DNA of 5,987 bases from Rhodospirillales bacterium. GTDB lineage: Bacteria; Pseudomonadota; Alphaproteobacteria; Rhodospirillales; Casp-alpha2. Each line of letters begins with the position of its first letter. Position 1 is the stretch's first letter. The stretch is from contig JABJOR010000012.1 of the NCBI GenBank assembly GCA_018664265.1, positions 1 through 5,987 of the forward strand. Direction: 5' to 3'. Of this stretch, positions 5,895 through 5,987 are shown piece by piece. The position numbers and the translations under genes were made by a program. The notes below the pieces were generated by a model that saw nothing but the letters and a program-made list of their open reading frames with translations, made no database searches and was not told where the DNA came from.

Positions 5895-5987
5895 AACCTG
5901 TATCTCTCATGATTAAAGATGAGATTGTTTTAACCGTTTACTGTTTCACTTTGATGTCAGGAATTGAGGAATTTGTTTCAATTGTAA

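Noticed and set aside
1..5987. CRISPR array, insertion sequence or toxin-antitoxin pair
   Set aside because: No regularly spaced long repeats, no transposase or terminal inverted repeats and no small paired genes were seen; the only repeat array is the short operator-like set at 1561-1621.

Overview
The window looks like a piece of an alphaproteobacterial chromosome, possibly a marine Rhodospirillales-type organism. The pointers are a tRNA 3' end typical of alphaproteobacterial CAT-anticodon tRNAs, a TPR-fused sulfotransferase of a kind common in that group, and moderate GC content with good Shine-Dalgarno sites. The taxonomic placement is inference and has low confidence.

Positions 1-1721 are the right-hand end of an integrated genetic element. 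A tyrosine recombinase gene (79-1545, minus strand) reads into the element. Its upstream region carries a near-consensus promoter embedded in four copies of TGTCAAA(G/C)T, arranged as two pairs with an 11-bp period, followed by a perfect 14-bp palindrome. Next comes a 51-nt tRNA 3' fragment (1671-1721), running from the anticodon arm through the encoded CCA, with no D-arm or 5' acceptor strand in front of it. This is the signature of a tRNA-targeted attachment site: the intact tRNA should lie further left, beyond the window, and everything right of 1721 should be older chromosome. A strong hairpin terminator follows directly (1726-1760). It probably belonged to the original tRNA gene and also serves the convergent genes on its right.

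Positions 1772-3995 hold a two-gene minus-strand unit: a TPR-sulfotransferase fusion followed after a short gap by a stand-alone sulfotransferase. Both keep the PAPS-binding signatures, so they probably transfer sulfate from PAPS to unknown acceptors. A second strong hairpin (4134-4167) separates this unit from a minus-strand gene (4187-5128) whose residues reproduce the AurF-type diiron ligand pattern E, ExxH, E, HxxxExxH. Upstream of it is a GNAT acetyltransferase (5316-5894), also on the minus strand. All the protein genes lie on the minus strand. No pathway linking the diiron protein, the acetyltransferase and the sulfotransferases can be shown from this window alone. There is no gene-free stretch longer than 300 bases, no CRISPR array and no insertion sequence.
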